From: Microbacterium aurantiacum
Lineage (GTDB): Bacteria > Actinomycetota > Actinomycetes > Actinomycetales > Microbacteriaceae
Direction: 5' to 3'
DNA length: 64,000 bases
NCBI RefSeq assembly: GCF_021654035.1
Contig: NZ_JAJPDW010000003.1
Coordinates: 62,001 to 126,000, forward strand
How positions within the stretch are numbered: position 1 is the first letter of the stretch; every line of letters begins with the position of its first letter. Below are positions 45,389 to 56,765 of this stretch, in pieces. The notes under the pieces were generated by a model that was given only the letters and a program-made list of their open reading frames with translations, was not told the DNA's origin and made no database searches. A program made the translations under genes and the position numbers.

Positions 45389-46864
45389 ATGTCCATCGAC
45401 ACCGCCGCTGCTCCCGCCGTTCCCGCCCTCGACTTCGAGGTCGCCGATCTGAGCCTCGCCGAGGCCGGACGCCATCAGCTCCGCCTCGCCGAGAACGAGA
45501 TGCCGGGCCTCATGGCCCTCCGCGAGGAGTTCGGTCCGCTGCAGCCCCTGAAGGGCGCGCGGATCGCGGGGTCCCTGCACATGACGGTGCAGACCGCCGT
45601 CCTCATCGAGACGCTCGTGAGCCTCGGCGCGCAGGTGCGCTGGGCCAGCTGCAACATCTTCTCCACGCAGGACGAAGCCGCCGCGGCCGTCGTCGTCGGC
45701 CCGACCGGCACGATCGACGCTCCCGCCGGCGTCCCCGTCTTCGCCTGGAAGGGCGAGACGCTCGAGGAGTACTGGCGCTGCACCGACCGCATCTTCGACT
45801 GGAGCGCCGAGGGCGCCGACGGTCCGAACCTCATCCTCGACGACGGAGGAGACGCGACGCTCCTGGTGCACAAGGGTGTCGAGTTCGAGCGCGAGGGGGC
45901 GGTGCCGGATGCCGCCGCAGGCGACTCCGGCGAATACCGGGTCATCCTCGACATCCTGCGCGCGAGCCTCGCCCGCGATCCGCAGCGTTTCACCCGCATG
46001 GCAGAGGGACTCATCGGCGTCACCGAGGAGACCACGACCGGCGTCCACCGCCTCTACGAGCTGTTCGCCGCGGGCGACCTGCTCTTCCCCGCGATCAACG
46101 TCAACGACTCGGTCACCAAGTCGAAGTTCGACAACAAGTACGGCATCCGCCACTCGCTTCCCGACGGGATCAACCGCGCCACCGACGTCCTCGTGGGCGG
46201 GAAGGTCGCCTTCGTCGCCGGGTACGGTGATGTCGGCAAGGGCGCGGCCGAGGCGCTCCGCGGTCAGGGCGCGCGGGTCATCGTCAGCGAGGTCGACCCG
46301 ATCTGCGCGCTCCAGGCCGCGATGGACGGCTACCAGGTCGCGCGTCTGGCCGACGTCGCCGACCAGATCGACATCCTCATCACCGGAACCGGCAACAAGG
46401 ACGTCGTGACGGTCGATGACCTGCTGTCGCTGAAGCACCTCGCGATCGTCGGCAACGTCGGCCACTTCGACAACGAGATCGACATGGCCGCTCTCGAGTC
46501 GCTGCCCGGTGCCGAGCGCATCGAGATCAAGCCGCAGGTGCACGAGTGGCGCCTGCCGAACGGCCGCAGCGTCCTGATCCTCAGCGAGGGACGTCTGATG
46601 AACCTCGGGAACGCCACCGGCCACCCCTCGTTCGTCATGAGCGCGTCCTTCACCAACCAGGTGCTCGCCCAGCTCGAGCTGTACACCAAGCGCGAGGAGT
46701 ACCCCACCGGGGTCTACGTGCTCCCCAAGCACCTCGACGAGAAGGTCGCGCGCCTGCACCTCGACGCCCTCGGCGTGCAGCTCACCGAGCTCACCCGTGA
46801 CCAGGCCGCCTACATCGGCGTGCCGGTCGAGGGACCCTACAAGCTCGAGCACTACCGCTACTGA
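45389..46864 (+). CDS. ahcY: Adenosylhomocysteinase (S-adenosyl-L-homocysteine hydrolase)
   Basis: AhcY hydrolyses S-adenosylhomocysteine to adenosine and homocysteine, relieving inhibition of methyltransferases. The 491-residue protein has [19 protein letters not shown] (near 64-82), [16 protein letters not shown] (near 236-251), the NAD-binding [20 protein letters not shown] (near 272-291), [11 protein letters not shown], and the C-terminal KLEHYRY that completes the neighbouring active site in the tetramer. Length fits the longer bacterial form. ATG 45389 follows a GGTGG-type weak ribosome site. A strong hairpin closes the transcript. Confidence 0.97.
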   Translation: MSIDTAAAPAVPALDFEVADLSLAEAGRHQLRLAENEMPGLMALREEFGPLQPLKGARIAGSLHMTVQTAVLIETLVSLGAQVRWASCNIFSTQDEAAAAVVVGPTGTIDAPAGVPVFAWKGETLEEYWRCTDRIFDWSAEGADGPNLILDDGGDATLLVHKGVEFEREGAVPDAAAGDSGEYRVILDILRASLARDPQRFTRMAEGLIGVTEETTTGVHRLYELFAAGDLLFPAINVNDSVTKSKFDNKYGIRHSLPDGINRATDVLVGGKVAFVAGYGDVGKGAAEALRGQGARVIVSEVDPICALQAAMDGYQVARLADVADQIDILITGTGNKDVVTVDDLLSLKHLAIVGNVGHFDNEIDMAALESLPGAERIEIKPQVHEWRLPNGRSVLILSEGRLMNLGNATGHPSFVMSASFTNQVLAQLELYTKREEYPTGVYVLPKHLDEKVARLHLDALGVQLTELTRDQAAYIGVPVEGPYKLEHYRY

Positions 46865-46872
46865 CGCCTGCG

Positions 46873-46903
46873 GAGAGCCCCGGGCACAGAGTCCGGGGCT
46901 CTC
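46873..46903. terminator. Hairpin terminator between ahcY and the RDD gene
   Basis: A perfect 11-bp stem (46873-46883 with 46893-46903) and a 9-nt loop lie in the gap between two converging genes. It has no T-run, as usual in high-GC actinobacteria, and would work in both directions. Confidence 0.8.
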
Positions 46904-46939
46904 TGCGCGTGCGGCTCAGCGGACCAGACGCTCAGCGGG

Positions 46940-47782
46940 TCAGCGCGCGGGGAAGCCGCGGGGCGGATCGCCGGCGTGCCGGGCCAGGGTGTCGACGCGC
47001 TCGGCGCGCAGCTGCAGCGCCCGCTCCTCGCGCTCGCGACGGACGGCGGTGATGCCGCGCAGCACGGTCTCGGCATCCATCGTGGGAAGCGGTGAGACGA
47101 ACGCGCGCGACTCCTCGACGAGGGATGCGGCGAGCCGCGCACGCACGGCCGGATCGAGGTTCGGAGCCGACACCGCGAATCTCGCGATGCGGCGCGCGAG
47201 CGGGTCGGGGAGGCGCGCGACGTCGGCGATCTCGGCCCACGCGGCCAGCGGCGGCGGGACGGGGAGCGGGGCGTCGACGAGCTTCGGCGTCCGCGTGCGC
47301 TCGGAGTAGGTGCCGGCCAGTAGATCGCCGAGGCGCTGCGACCGCGGCGTGAAGGCCCCCACGATCGCCGCGAGTGCGCCGAAGGTGAACCACAGCTCGA
47401 GGACGCCGGTGAGCGCCCGGATGAAGGCCTGACGGAATCCGGATGCCCCGCCGTCGGCGCGGACGATCCGCCCGCCCACCGCGAGTCGGCCGAGGCTCCG
47501 CCCGCGCGTGGTCGTCTCGACGACGGTGGGGAGGACGACCAGGACGAGGACCACCATCACGATGGTGAGGATCGGCACGACGGTCTCGTCCACGACGCCG
47601 GCGCCGACCATCCAGGACGCCACGAGCGCGAAGAGCAGGAGGAGCACCAGGCTCGCCAGCATGTCGATGAGGACGCCGAGGGCCCGCAGGAAGAAGCCGA
47701 CCGGCTGTACGTTGAGGGCGACGGCCTCCCCGGTGAGCACCTCGTCCTGATGGATCTGGACGAGGATCGGGTCGGCGGCCAT
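46940..47782 (-). CDS. RDD-family membrane protein
   Basis: The 280-residue protein has an N-terminal RDD domain: VGFFLRALGVLIDMLASLVLL (residues 28-48, containing the R and D of the family), further helices near 50-66 and 70-88, and the RGRSLGRLAVGGRIVR strand. A soluble C-terminal half of about 120 charged residues follows. RDD proteins include ion antiporters and poorly characterised partners of SpoIIM and MoxR-cluster proteins. It diverges from the SpoIIM gene with only 16 nt between start codons. ATG 47782 is clear. Confidence 0.88.
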   Translation of the reverse strand: MAADPILVQIHQDEVLTGEAVALNVQPVGFFLRALGVLIDMLASLVLLLLFALVASWMVGAGVVDETVVPILTIVMVVLVLVVLPTVVETTTRGRSLGRLAVGGRIVRADGGASGFRQAFIRALTGVLELWFTFGALAAIVGAFTPRSQRLGDLLAGTYSERTRTPKLVDAPLPVPPPLAAWAEIADVARLPDPLARRIARFAVSAPNLDPAVRARLAASLVEESRAFVSPLPTMDAETVLRGITAVRREREERALQLRAERVDTLARHAGDPPRGFPAR

Positions 47783-47785
47783 GGG

Positions 47786-47798
47786 TACAGTAAATCAA
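47786..47798 (+). promoter_or_regulatory. Leaderless promoter of the SpoIIM gene within the RDD/SpoIIM divergent gap
   Basis: TACAGT at 47786-47791 is 7 nt from ATG 47799. On the other strand, TACTGT at 47792-47787 overlaps it and lies 4 nt from the RDD start. The 16-nt gap has no room for a ribosome site, so at least the SpoIIM message should be leaderless. Confidence 0.45.
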
Positions 47799-48794
47799 AT
47801 GGACCTCGACGCCCTGACCTCCGCACGGCGCGAGGAGTGGGCGCGCCTCGACGCCCTGAGTCGGCAGCGTCACCTCACCGGAGCCGAGATCGACGAGCTC
47901 GTCGAGCGGTACCGCGCGGCATCCGCGGATCTCGCCGATCTGAAGACCTCCGCCGGCCGCACCACGCAGGGCGACTACCTCTCGACCGTCCTCGCCCGCG
48001 CCCGGCTGAAGCTCACCGGGGCGCCGGAGAACGTCATGCGGCAGATCCCGCGCTTCTTCGTGCTCCAGCTGCCCGCGGCGCTGTACCGGGTGCGGTGGAC
48101 CACACTCGTGATCGCGCTCGCGTTCATCGCCACAGGCGCCGTCGTGGCGTTCTGGGTCTCGGGCGACCCGGCGCTCGTGGCGAGCCTCGGACCGCAGCTC
48201 CAGCTCGAGCAGTACGCCGAGGAGCAGTTCACCGACTACTACAGCGAGAACCCCGCGGCGGTCTTCGCCGGGACGGTGTGGACCAACAACGCCTGGATCG
48301 CCGCGCAGTGCGTGCTGTTCGGCATCACCGGCATCTGGCCTCTGATGGTGCTGGTGCAGAACGCCGTGGGCGTCGGGACCGCCGCCGCCATCATGCTCGC
48401 CTTCGACCGCGGCGACGTGTTCCTGCTCTTCATCCTCCCGCACGGGCTGCTCGAGCTCACCGCGATCTTCGTCGCGGGGGCGGCGGGTCTGCACATCTTC
48501 TGGGCGTGGGTGGCGCCCGGCCGGCGCTCGCGCGGAGAGGCCCTCGCCGCGGCCGGACGATCGCTCGCGACCATCGCGATCGGCCTCGTCATCGCGCTCG
48601 CCGTCTCGGGTCTCATCGAGGGTTTCGTGACCGCCCAGCCGTGGCCGTGGCCGGTCAAGATCGGCATCGGAGCGCTCGCCCTCGCCCTGTTCCTCGTCTA
48701 CATGCTGGTCGTGGGGCGACGTGCCGTCCGGCTGGGGGAGACGGGCGATCTCGAAGAGGCCGACGCCGGCACCCCGACCCTCGTCGCCGGGTGA
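47799..48794 (+). CDS. Stage II sporulation protein M (SpoIIM) family membrane protein
   Basis: The 331-residue protein has a cytoplasmic helical N-terminus (residues 1-95), then about six hydrophobic helices with the family segments GTVWTNNAWIAAQCVLFGITGI (about 160-181) and ILPHGLLELTAIFVAGAAGL (about 210-229). In non-sporulating actinobacteria SpoIIM relatives accompany RDD, MoxR and DUF58 genes, and their function is unknown. ATG 47799 gives the usual MDLDAL start and is supported by the -10 spacing. The MoxR cluster it usually neighbours is 4 kb away here. Confidence 0.88.
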   Translation: MDLDALTSARREEWARLDALSRQRHLTGAEIDELVERYRAASADLADLKTSAGRTTQGDYLSTVLARARLKLTGAPENVMRQIPRFFVLQLPAALYRVRWTTLVIALAFIATGAVVAFWVSGDPALVASLGPQLQLEQYAEEQFTDYYSENPAAVFAGTVWTNNAWIAAQCVLFGITGIWPLMVLVQNAVGVGTAAAIMLAFDRGDVFLLFILPHGLLELTAIFVAGAAGLHIFWAWVAPGRRSRGEALAAAGRSLATIAIGLVIALAVSGLIEGFVTAQPWPWPVKIGIGALALALFLVYMLVVGRRAVRLGETGDLEEADAGTPTLVAG

Positions 48795-48811
48795 TCCGGC
48801 ATCCGCTCTTC

Positions 48812-48840
48812 TTTTGATCTGATCAAAAAAGCGCTACGCT
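48812..48840 (+). promoter_or_regulatory. Fur-family operator and furA-katG promoter
   Basis: A perfect 8-1-8 palindrome, TTTTGATCTGATCAAAA, occupies 48812-48828, and TACGCT at 48835-48840 can serve as the -10 box, 6 nt before the furA GTG at 48847. The palindrome covers the -35 region, so FurA bound there would block transcription. Autoregulation of furA-katG by a peroxide-sensing FurA is established in mycobacteria and streptomycetes. Confidence 0.75.
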
Positions 48841-48846
48841 GGCGGG

Positions 48847-49287
48847 GTGCATGACGACCACTCCGGACCCGACGCGAGCGCCGTTCTGCGCGACGCGGGC
48901 CTGAGGGTCACCGAGTCGCGACGAGCGGTGCTCGACGCGCTCGCGGCACGCCCGCACTCCTCCGTCGACGAGCTCTTCCCGCTCGTCGTCGAGCGGATGC
49001 CGGGCGCCAGCCGCCAGTCGGTGTACAACGCCCTCGGCAACTTCACCGACGCGGGCATCGCCCGCCGGATCGAACCGGCCGGGCGCGCGGGGATGTACGA
49101 GCTCCGCGTCGGCGACAACCACCACCACCTCGTCTGCTCGCGCTGCGGCGCGGTGGAAGACGTGGACTGCGTCGTCGGCGAAGCGCCGTGCCTGACCCCC
49201 TCCCACTCCCGCGGGTTCACCGTGGCCTCCGCGGAGGTCACGTTCTGGGGGGTGTGTCCCGCGTGCGCGGGCGCACCCGTCACCTGA
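48847..49287 (+). CDS. furA: Fur-family peroxide-responsive repressor FurA
   Basis: FurA represses katG until metal-catalysed oxidation releases it. The 146-residue protein has a winged-helix domain with LRVTESRRAVLDALA (18-32) and SRQSVYNALGNFTDAGI (recognition helix, near 57-73). The metal-binding dimer domain has DNHHHLVCSRCGAVEDVDC (97-115) and the zinc cysteines CxxC twice (VCSRC and VCPAC). GTG 48847 is leaderless by spacing. It precedes katG by 39 nt, the standard actinobacterial furA-katG pair. Confidence 0.93.
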   Translation: MHDDHSGPDASAVLRDAGLRVTESRRAVLDALAARPHSSVDELFPLVVERMPGASRQSVYNALGNFTDAGIARRIEPAGRAGMYELRVGDNHHHLVCSRCGAVEDVDCVVGEAPCLTPSHSRGFTVASAEVTFWGVCPACAGAPVT

Positions 49288-51606
<2,319 letters not shown>

Positions 51607-51632
51607 CACCGCGCTCAGGTGTGAGCGACACG

Positions 51633-51667
51633 ACAGGCCCGCCCCGGAACCTCCGGGGCGGGCCTGT
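51633..51667. terminator. katG terminator hairpin
   Basis: A perfect 15-bp GC-rich stem (51633-51647 with 51653-51667) and a 5-nt loop start 27 nt after the katG stop. It has no T-run. A second, larger palindrome follows within 15 nt. Confidence 0.85.
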
Positions 51668-51681
51668 CCGCACGTGCGGTG

Positions 51682-51746
51682 CCGTTCACTTGTCGCCTCT
51701 TGCGGGTTCGAGCGCCGCGCACCCGCAGGACGCGACAAGTGAACGG
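51682..51746. repeat. REP-like extragenic palindrome
   Basis: Perfect 15-nt arms (51682-51696 and 51732-51746) enclose a second inverted pair, TGCGGGT at 51701-51707 and ACCCGCA at 51721-51727, so the 65 nt can fold into a two-tier hairpin. It sits between the katG terminator and the converging aquaporin gene and ends 12 nt before the aquaporin stop. The form suggests a repeated extragenic element rather than a simple terminator. Confidence 0.6.
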
Positions 51747-51758
51747 ACGGGGTGCGGG

Positions 51759-52517
51759 CTACTTGACGCGCGCTTCCTTGGGAGCCGGGGGCACCGAGCC
51801 CTTGGGCTCGAAGAGCGCGCGGTGCAGCAGACCCGCGACGAGCGCGCCCACGATCGGGAAGACGAGGAACACCCACAGCTGGAGGAGCGCCTCGCCCCCG
51901 CCGTACAGGGCAGTCGCGATGGACCGGGCAGGGTTCACCGAGGTGTTGTCGATCGGGATCGAGGCGAGGTGGATCAGGGTCAGGGTGAGACCGATCGCGA
52001 TGCCGGCGAAGCCCGCCGCTCCTCGCTGCGGGTGGGTGACGCCGAGGATGATCAGCACGAAGATCGCGGTGAACAGGATCTCGGCGATGATCGCCGCCCC
52101 CAGACCGAAGCCGCCGGGGGAGGCGCCGCCGAAGCCGTTGCTGGCGAAGCCGCCGTCCTGCGCCGCGGTGAGCCACCCCTCCGGTCCGAACAGGCCGATG
52201 AGGACGATGAGCGTCGTCCCGAGCGCCCCGCCGATGATCTGGGCGATGATGTAGCCGGGGGCGTCCTTCCAGGCGAAACGTCCCGCGGCGGCGAGCCCCA
52301 CGGTGACCGCGGGGTTGAAGTGGCCGCCCGAGATCGGGCCCCACGCGTAGATGCCCGCGAGGATCGTCAGGCCGAAGGCCAGCGAGATCCCGAGCACTCC
52401 CACGACCTCGCCGGCGACGAGCGCCGCACCGATCGCCCCGAAAACCAGCAAAAACGTCCCCAGGGCCTCCGCGACGAGCTTGGTGGCCGTAGACGGGGTG
52501 GTTGCGGCATCCGACAT
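51759..52517 (-). CDS. aqpZ: Aquaporin / MIP-family channel
   Basis: The 252-residue protein has six membrane helices and both half-helix motifs: GGHFNPAVT near residue 70 and SVNPARS near 195, as in water-selective AqpZ. EALGTFLLVFGAIGAAL starts helix 1. The selectivity arginine follows the second NPA. An unusual glycine-rich loop (GGFASNGFGGASPGGFG, about 122-138) lies between halves. ATG 52517 has AAAGGAGT upstream; the frame is open further only as a shadow. It may also pass hydrogen peroxide, given furA-katG next door, but that is speculative. Confidence 0.93.
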   Translation of the reverse strand: MSDAATTPSTATKLVAEALGTFLLVFGAIGAALVAGEVVGVLGISLAFGLTILAGIYAWGPISGGHFNPAVTVGLAAAGRFAWKDAPGYIIAQIIGGALGTTLIVLIGLFGPEGWLTAAQDGGFASNGFGGASPGGFGLGAAIIAEILFTAIFVLIILGVTHPQRGAAGFAGIAIGLTLTLIHLASIPIDNTSVNPARSIATALYGGGEALLQLWVFLVFPIVGALVAGLLHRALFEPKGSVPPAPKEARVK

Positions 52518-52609
52518 GGCGGACTCCTTTCTTCGACGTGAGAGTACCGAGGCGCCCAGGTTTTTTCCCAGACTCGGCGCGCGAAATGACCTCGCGTGTC
52601 GATGCCCAG

Positions 52610-53911
52610 CTACAGGCGGCCGGCGGCCTTGAGCGCGAGGTAGCGGTCGGCGATCCGCGGGGGGAGGTCGTCCGGTGAGCCGGCGATCGCATCGGCCCCC
52701 GCACGGACGACCGCCGCGGCCACCGCGGCGGCATCCCTCTCGGCACGCGCGGCAGCGGCCAGCGCGTAGAGGTCGTCGACATCGGGGCGGTCGGGAACGG
52801 ATGCCGCATCCTCGGTGACCGAGCCCACGAGAACCACCGCATCGCGGGTCAGCGCGGGCAGCGTCGCGAGGAAGCCCCGCGCGGCACCCACGGCGTCCTG
52901 CGCGGTCAGCAACACCACGAGCGAGGGTCGGGAGGTGAGGGCGCGGACCTGCGCGATCGCGGCGTCCCAGTCGGTGTCGATGAGCTGCGGTTCCACCGGT
53001 GCCATCGCGTCCACGAGCGCGGGCAGGAGCGCGGGGCCGTCCACGCGACTCACCCGGGCGCGGACGGCGCGATCGAACATGACCAGGTGCACGTGATCGC
53101 CCGCGCGGGTCGCGAGCGCCGAGAGCAGCAGGGCCGCTTCCATCGCGGCATCCATGCGCACGCCGTCGCCGACGCGCGCGGCGGAGGTGCGCCCGGTGTC
53201 GATGACGATGACGATGTGCCGGTCGCGCTCGGGCCGCCAGGTGCGGAGCATCGTCGTGCCCGCGCGTGCGGTGGCGCGCCAGTCGATCGAGCGGACGTCG
53301 TCGCCGCGGACGTACTCGCGCAGGCTGTCGAACTCGGTGCCCTGTCCGCGCACCTGCACGCTGGTGTTGCCGTCGAGTTCGCGCAGACGCGCGAGGCGCG
53401 AGGGCAGGTGCCGGCGGGCGTGGAAGGGCGGGAGTGCCCGGATGACACCGAGGGCGTCGAGGCGGCGCTGGCGTCCCGCGATCCGCAGCGGCCCCTCCGC
53501 GCGGACGACGACGAAACGCGAGGTGAGTTCGCCGCGGCGGCGGGGGAGCAGCGGGATGCCGAGGGTCCTCGCCTCGCCGGCGGGGATGTCGATGCGCGGT
53601 CGATCGGCCGGCGCGCCCGCGGTGGGTTGCCAGGCGTCGCGTGCGCGCCCGCGGATGCGCCGCGATCCGGTGTTGCGGAGGGTCAGGTCCGTGGCCACCG
53701 GTGCGCCGAGCCGCGCCCTGCTCGGCAGGGAGCGCTCCACGCGCAGGTCGCCCGGATCGGGGGCGGCGACCGCGTCGACGAGCGTTACGGCGATGCACAG
53801 GAGCAGCCACGCCCCGGCGGCGATCCAGGCGTCGACGCCCGCGAGCGACAGCAGCACCACCGGCACGGCGCCGGCGGCGACGAGCAGGGGGAGGCGGGCG
53901 GTGACGAACAC
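52610..53911 (-). CDS. DUF58 domain protein
   Basis: The 433-residue protein has two N-terminal membrane helices (about 5-22 and 28-46), then a beta-rich region and the DUF58 core with GTEFDSLREYVRGDDVRSIDWRATAR (about 190-215). A von Willebrand factor A-like fold follows: IVIVIDTGRTSA with the DxG variant of the metal site, and DWDAAIAQVRAL. Together with MoxR it belongs to the MoxR-VWA chaperone-like systems. GTG 53911 is 7 nt after the moxR stop. Last gene of the five-gene minus-strand operon. Confidence 0.88.
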   Translation of the reverse strand: MFVTARLPLLVAAGAVPVVLLSLAGVDAWIAAGAWLLLCIAVTLVDAVAAPDPGDLRVERSLPSRARLGAPVATDLTLRNTGSRRIRGRARDAWQPTAGAPADRPRIDIPAGEARTLGIPLLPRRRGELTSRFVVVRAEGPLRIAGRQRRLDALGVIRALPPFHARRHLPSRLARLRELDGNTSVQVRGQGTEFDSLREYVRGDDVRSIDWRATARAGTTMLRTWRPERDRHIVIVIDTGRTSAARVGDGVRMDAAMEAALLLSALATRAGDHVHLVMFDRAVRARVSRVDGPALLPALVDAMAPVEPQLIDTDWDAAIAQVRALTSRPSLVVLLTAQDAVGAARGFLATLPALTRDAVVLVGSVTEDAASVPDRPDVDDLYALAAAARAERDAAAVAAAVVRAGADAIAGSPDDLPPRIADRYLALKAAGRL

Positions 53912-53917
53912 GGCGGG

Positions 53918-54934
53918 TCAGACGGGGACGCGGGTCTGCTGCAGCACCGAGGTGAGGACGGCGTCGACCGAGACGCCCTCGAGCTCCGCATCCGCCCGGA
54001 GACGGATACGGTGACGCCACGTCGGCACGAGCATGGTCTGCACGTGATCGGGGGTGATCGCGGGGTAGCCGCCGAGCCACGCCCACGCCTTCGCCGCGGC
54101 GAGGAGGGCCGTGGTCGCGCGGGGGCTGACGCCCACCTGCACCGAGGGGCTCCGGCGCGTGGCCTGGGCGAGGTCGACGACGTAGCCGAGCAGATCGTCG
54201 GAGACGTCCACCCGCGCCGCGGCGCGCTGCGCGGCGTGGACCTCGTCGATGCTGGCGGCGCGCACGAGGCCCGCCGCAGCGAGGTCGCGCGGGTCGAAGC
54301 CGCTCGCGTGGCGGCGGAGCACCGTCATCTCGGCCTCGCGGGACGGCGCCTCCACGATGAGCTTCAGGAGGAACCGGTCCAGCTGCGCCTCGGGGAGCGT
54401 GTAGGTGCCCTCGTGCTCGATCGGGTTCTGCGTGGCCGCGACGAGGAACGGATCGGGGAGGCGTCGCGAGACCCCGTCGGTCGACACCTGGCGTTCCTCC
54501 ATCGCCTCCAGGAGGGCGGACTGCGTCTTGGGCGGGGTCCGGTTGATCTCGTCCGCGAGCACGATGTTGGTGAACACCGGTCCGTCGCGGAACTCGAACT
54601 CGCCGGTTCGCGCGTCGTAGACGAGCGAACCCGACACGTCGCCGGGCATCAGGTCCGGGGTGAACTGGATGCGCTTGGTGTCCAGCCCCAGGGCGGTGCT
54701 GAACGCGCGTACGAGAAGCGTCTTGGCCACCCCCGGCACACCCTCGAGCAGCACGTGGCCGCGAGCCAGCAGCGCGATCAGGAGCCCGGTGACGGTGCCG
54801 TCCTGTCCGACGACGGCCTTGCCGACCTCGGTGCGCACGCGGTTCATGGCCTCGCGGAGCGCCGCGTCGTCGAGGGGGGAGCCGGCGACGGATGCCGCGA
54901 CATCGGCGGCGGGGGTGAGCGGGGAATCGGTCAC
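53918..54934 (-). CDS. MoxR-family AAA+ ATPase
   Basis: The 338-residue protein has Walker A GVPGVAKT (near 62-69), TPDLMPGDVSGSLVY, Walker B IVLADEINRTPPKTQSALLEAM (near 110-131) with the MoxR-specific continuation, sensor 1 VAATQNPIEHEGTYTLPEAQ and a C-terminal lid domain. MoxR ATPases act with DUF58/VWA proteins as chaperones for maturation of membrane or secreted complexes. GTG 54934 overlaps the DUF4350 stop (GTGA). The frame upstream is a shadow. Confidence 0.95.
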   Translation of the reverse strand: MTDSPLTPAADVAASVAGSPLDDAALREAMNRVRTEVGKAVVGQDGTVTGLLIALLARGHVLLEGVPGVAKTLLVRAFSTALGLDTKRIQFTPDLMPGDVSGSLVYDARTGEFEFRDGPVFTNIVLADEINRTPPKTQSALLEAMEERQVSTDGVSRRLPDPFLVAATQNPIEHEGTYTLPEAQLDRFLLKLIVEAPSREAEMTVLRRHASGFDPRDLAAAGLVRAASIDEVHAAQRAAARVDVSDDLLGYVVDLAQATRRSPSVQVGVSPRATTALLAAAKAWAWLGGYPAITPDHVQTMLVPTWRHRIRLRADAELEGVSVDAVLTSVLQQTRVPV

Positions 54935-56106
54935 GGGGTGTTCCTTTCCGGTCGGACGGCCGCGTGCACGGCCTCCTCGAGGTCTCGCAGGGACGCGGCG
55001 ACGGCGACGAAACGCTCGTCGGTGCCGGGGAGGTCGTCGATCAGGATGCCGCGGGCGACGCCGCGGTCGGTGCCGGTGCGCAGCGCCGCGGCATCGGCGA
55101 TCTCCGCAGCAGAAGCCGCGGGGCCGAGGCCGAGCGCGCGGGCCAGGCGCCGGAGGGCCGCGATCCGCAGCTCGTCGAGAGCGTGGGTGCGGTCGCGCGT
55201 CTGGGCGTAGAGTCGCGCGCGTCCCTGGGTCGTCTCGGCGGCGCGGACGGTCACGGGAAGCCGCTCGGCGACGAGCGGGCCGAACCGGCGCCCCTGCCAG
55301 ATCGCCGCCGCGACGCCCGCCGCGAGGAGCAGCACGATGACGGGGCTCACCCACGGGGGAGTGAGCTCGCCGAGCGACAGGTCGCCGGGCGCCAGGTCGG
55401 AGTCGGCGACGTTCGGGACGTACCAGACCGCCACCGGGTTCTGCCCGAGGAGAGCGAGCGACAGGGCGGCGTTGCCCTCGGCGGCGAGGTTCTCGTTCGT
55501 CATGATCGACCGGCCGTCCACGGCGCTGCGCGAGGCGTCGCCGTCCGCGGTGACGAGCAGGGCGTGGGCGTCGTCGACCGGATAGCAGGCGGTGGCGGCA
55601 TCCCCCGCGAGATACAGGACTCCGGGCGTGATCGCGCCGGCGCGCTCTGCGGCGGGCAGCGCGCAGGCGGGGGCGACCGCGTCGCCGTCGGCGACACCGC
55701 CGGGTGCGGCATCCGCGAGGAACATCGACAGGGTGCGCGAACGGGGCTCGATCAGCACGACGTCCGCGGCCTCGTCGACGAGGGCTTCCAGCGCCTCATC
55801 CGACAGGGCGGGGGCATCGGGCAGGACGAGGGTCGCCGCCCCGGCCGCGAGCAACTCGGCCGCATCGTCGCGCGACCGCGCGACGCGCACGTCCACACCC
55901 TGTTCCCGCAGGATCTCCACGACCGCGCGGGTGCCCTGCGGGCCCGCCGACTCCGGGTCCAGGACTCCGCGCTGGCTCCACTCGGACAGGCTCGAGATCG
56001 CGGCGCCGGCCGCCCCGACCAGGAGCAGGACGAGCGCGATCACGACCCACGTGCCGATGCGCCGCCCGCGCGTGGTCGTCCGCTCGGAGACGGATGCCGC
56101 GCTCAT
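54931..56106 (-). CDS. DUF4350 membrane protein
   Basis: The 391-residue protein has one N-terminal helix (about 18-40), an extracellular DUF4350 domain with GPQGTRAVVEILREQGVDV (about 55-73) and VLPDAPALSD, then a second helix near 242-262 and a cytoplasmic alpha-helical tail rich in arginine and alanine. Family members always accompany MoxR, DUF58 and DUF4129 genes. The exact role is unknown. ATG 56106 overlaps the DUF4129 stop (ATGA). Confidence 0.87.
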   Translation of the reverse strand: MSAASVSERTTTRGRRIGTWVVIALVLLLVGAAGAAISSLSEWSQRGVLDPESAGPQGTRAVVEILREQGVDVRVARSRDDAAELLAAGAATLVLPDAPALSDEALEALVDEAADVVLIEPRSRTLSMFLADAAPGGVADGDAVAPACALPAAERAGAITPGVLYLAGDAATACYPVDDAHALLVTADGDASRSAVDGRSIMTNENLAAEGNAALSLALLGQNPVAVWYVPNVADSDLAPGDLSLGELTPPWVSPVIVLLLAAGVAAAIWQGRRFGPLVAERLPVTVRAAETTQGRARLYAQTRDRTHALDELRIAALRRLARALGLGPAASAAEIADAAALRTGTDRGVARGILIDDLPGTDERFVAVAASLRDLEEAVHAAVRPERNTP

Positions 56107-56765
56107 GCCGGGACCGCCGCGGCGGTGCGGGGCGTGGCGCGGCGGATCTCGTCGTCGACCTCGCTCACGCGGCGGTACGCCTCGGCCGACCCGGGCTTTC
56201 GGAGGTAGCGCACGTCGTCGAAGTCGTCGGCGACCCGATCCAGGCCCTCGCGGGAGGCGGGGAAGGATGCCGATGCCGCGCGCGCGAAGGCGTGCACCGT
56301 GGCACCGGGCGGGAGGTCGACGACCCCGCGCTCGAGGCATGCGCGCGCGAGGGCGCGGAAGCGCAGGACCACCGCGGCGTCGAAGTCGCCGGCGCGGGCC
56401 CGCTCGTCCGCTGCCCGTCGGAGGTCGTCGGCGGATCGGTCCTCCCGCTCTCCGAAGAGGATCGTCGGTGCCGCGGGTGCCCGGGGGCGCCGGCGCGGCA
56501 TCCCCCATACGGCGAAGGCGGCGCCGATGAGGAGCACCGCCACGATCGCCGCGACGAGCGCGACGGTCGGGCCGAGGCCACCGTCCAGCGGCGTGGAGAA
56601 GAGGTCGGTGAAGAAGTCCACGACCGCGCGCGCGGCACGATCGAGCGGTGTCGGTTCGGCGATCCGATAGGCGGGGCCGGTGAGCTCGCGCTCGGCCCAC
56701 TCCCGTGCCTCGTCCCCGTCGGGGAGGAGTGGCGGCACGGCCGTGACGGTCAGCGGCGGTCTCAC
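56103..56765 (-). CDS. DUF4129 membrane protein
   Basis: The 220-residue protein has a short N-terminal segment (LPDGDEAREWAERELTGPAY), one strong membrane helix near 74-96, and a C-terminal DUF4129 domain with DDLRRAADERARAGDFDAAVVLRFRAL and an ending DFDDVRYLRKPGSAEAYRRV. It is small for the family, which often has a transglutaminase-like part. GTG 56765 overlaps the stop of the upstream membrane-protein gene (GTGA). It is the second gene of the operon. Confidence 0.87.
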   Translation of the reverse strand: MRPPLTVTAVPPLLPDGDEAREWAERELTGPAYRIAEPTPLDRAARAVVDFFTDLFSTPLDGGLGPTVALVAAIVAVLLIGAAFAVWGMPRRRPRAPAAPTILFGEREDRSADDLRRAADERARAGDFDAAVVLRFRALARACLERGVVDLPPGATVHAFARAASASFPASREGLDRVADDFDDVRYLRKPGSAEAYRRVSEVDDEIRRATPRTAAAVPA

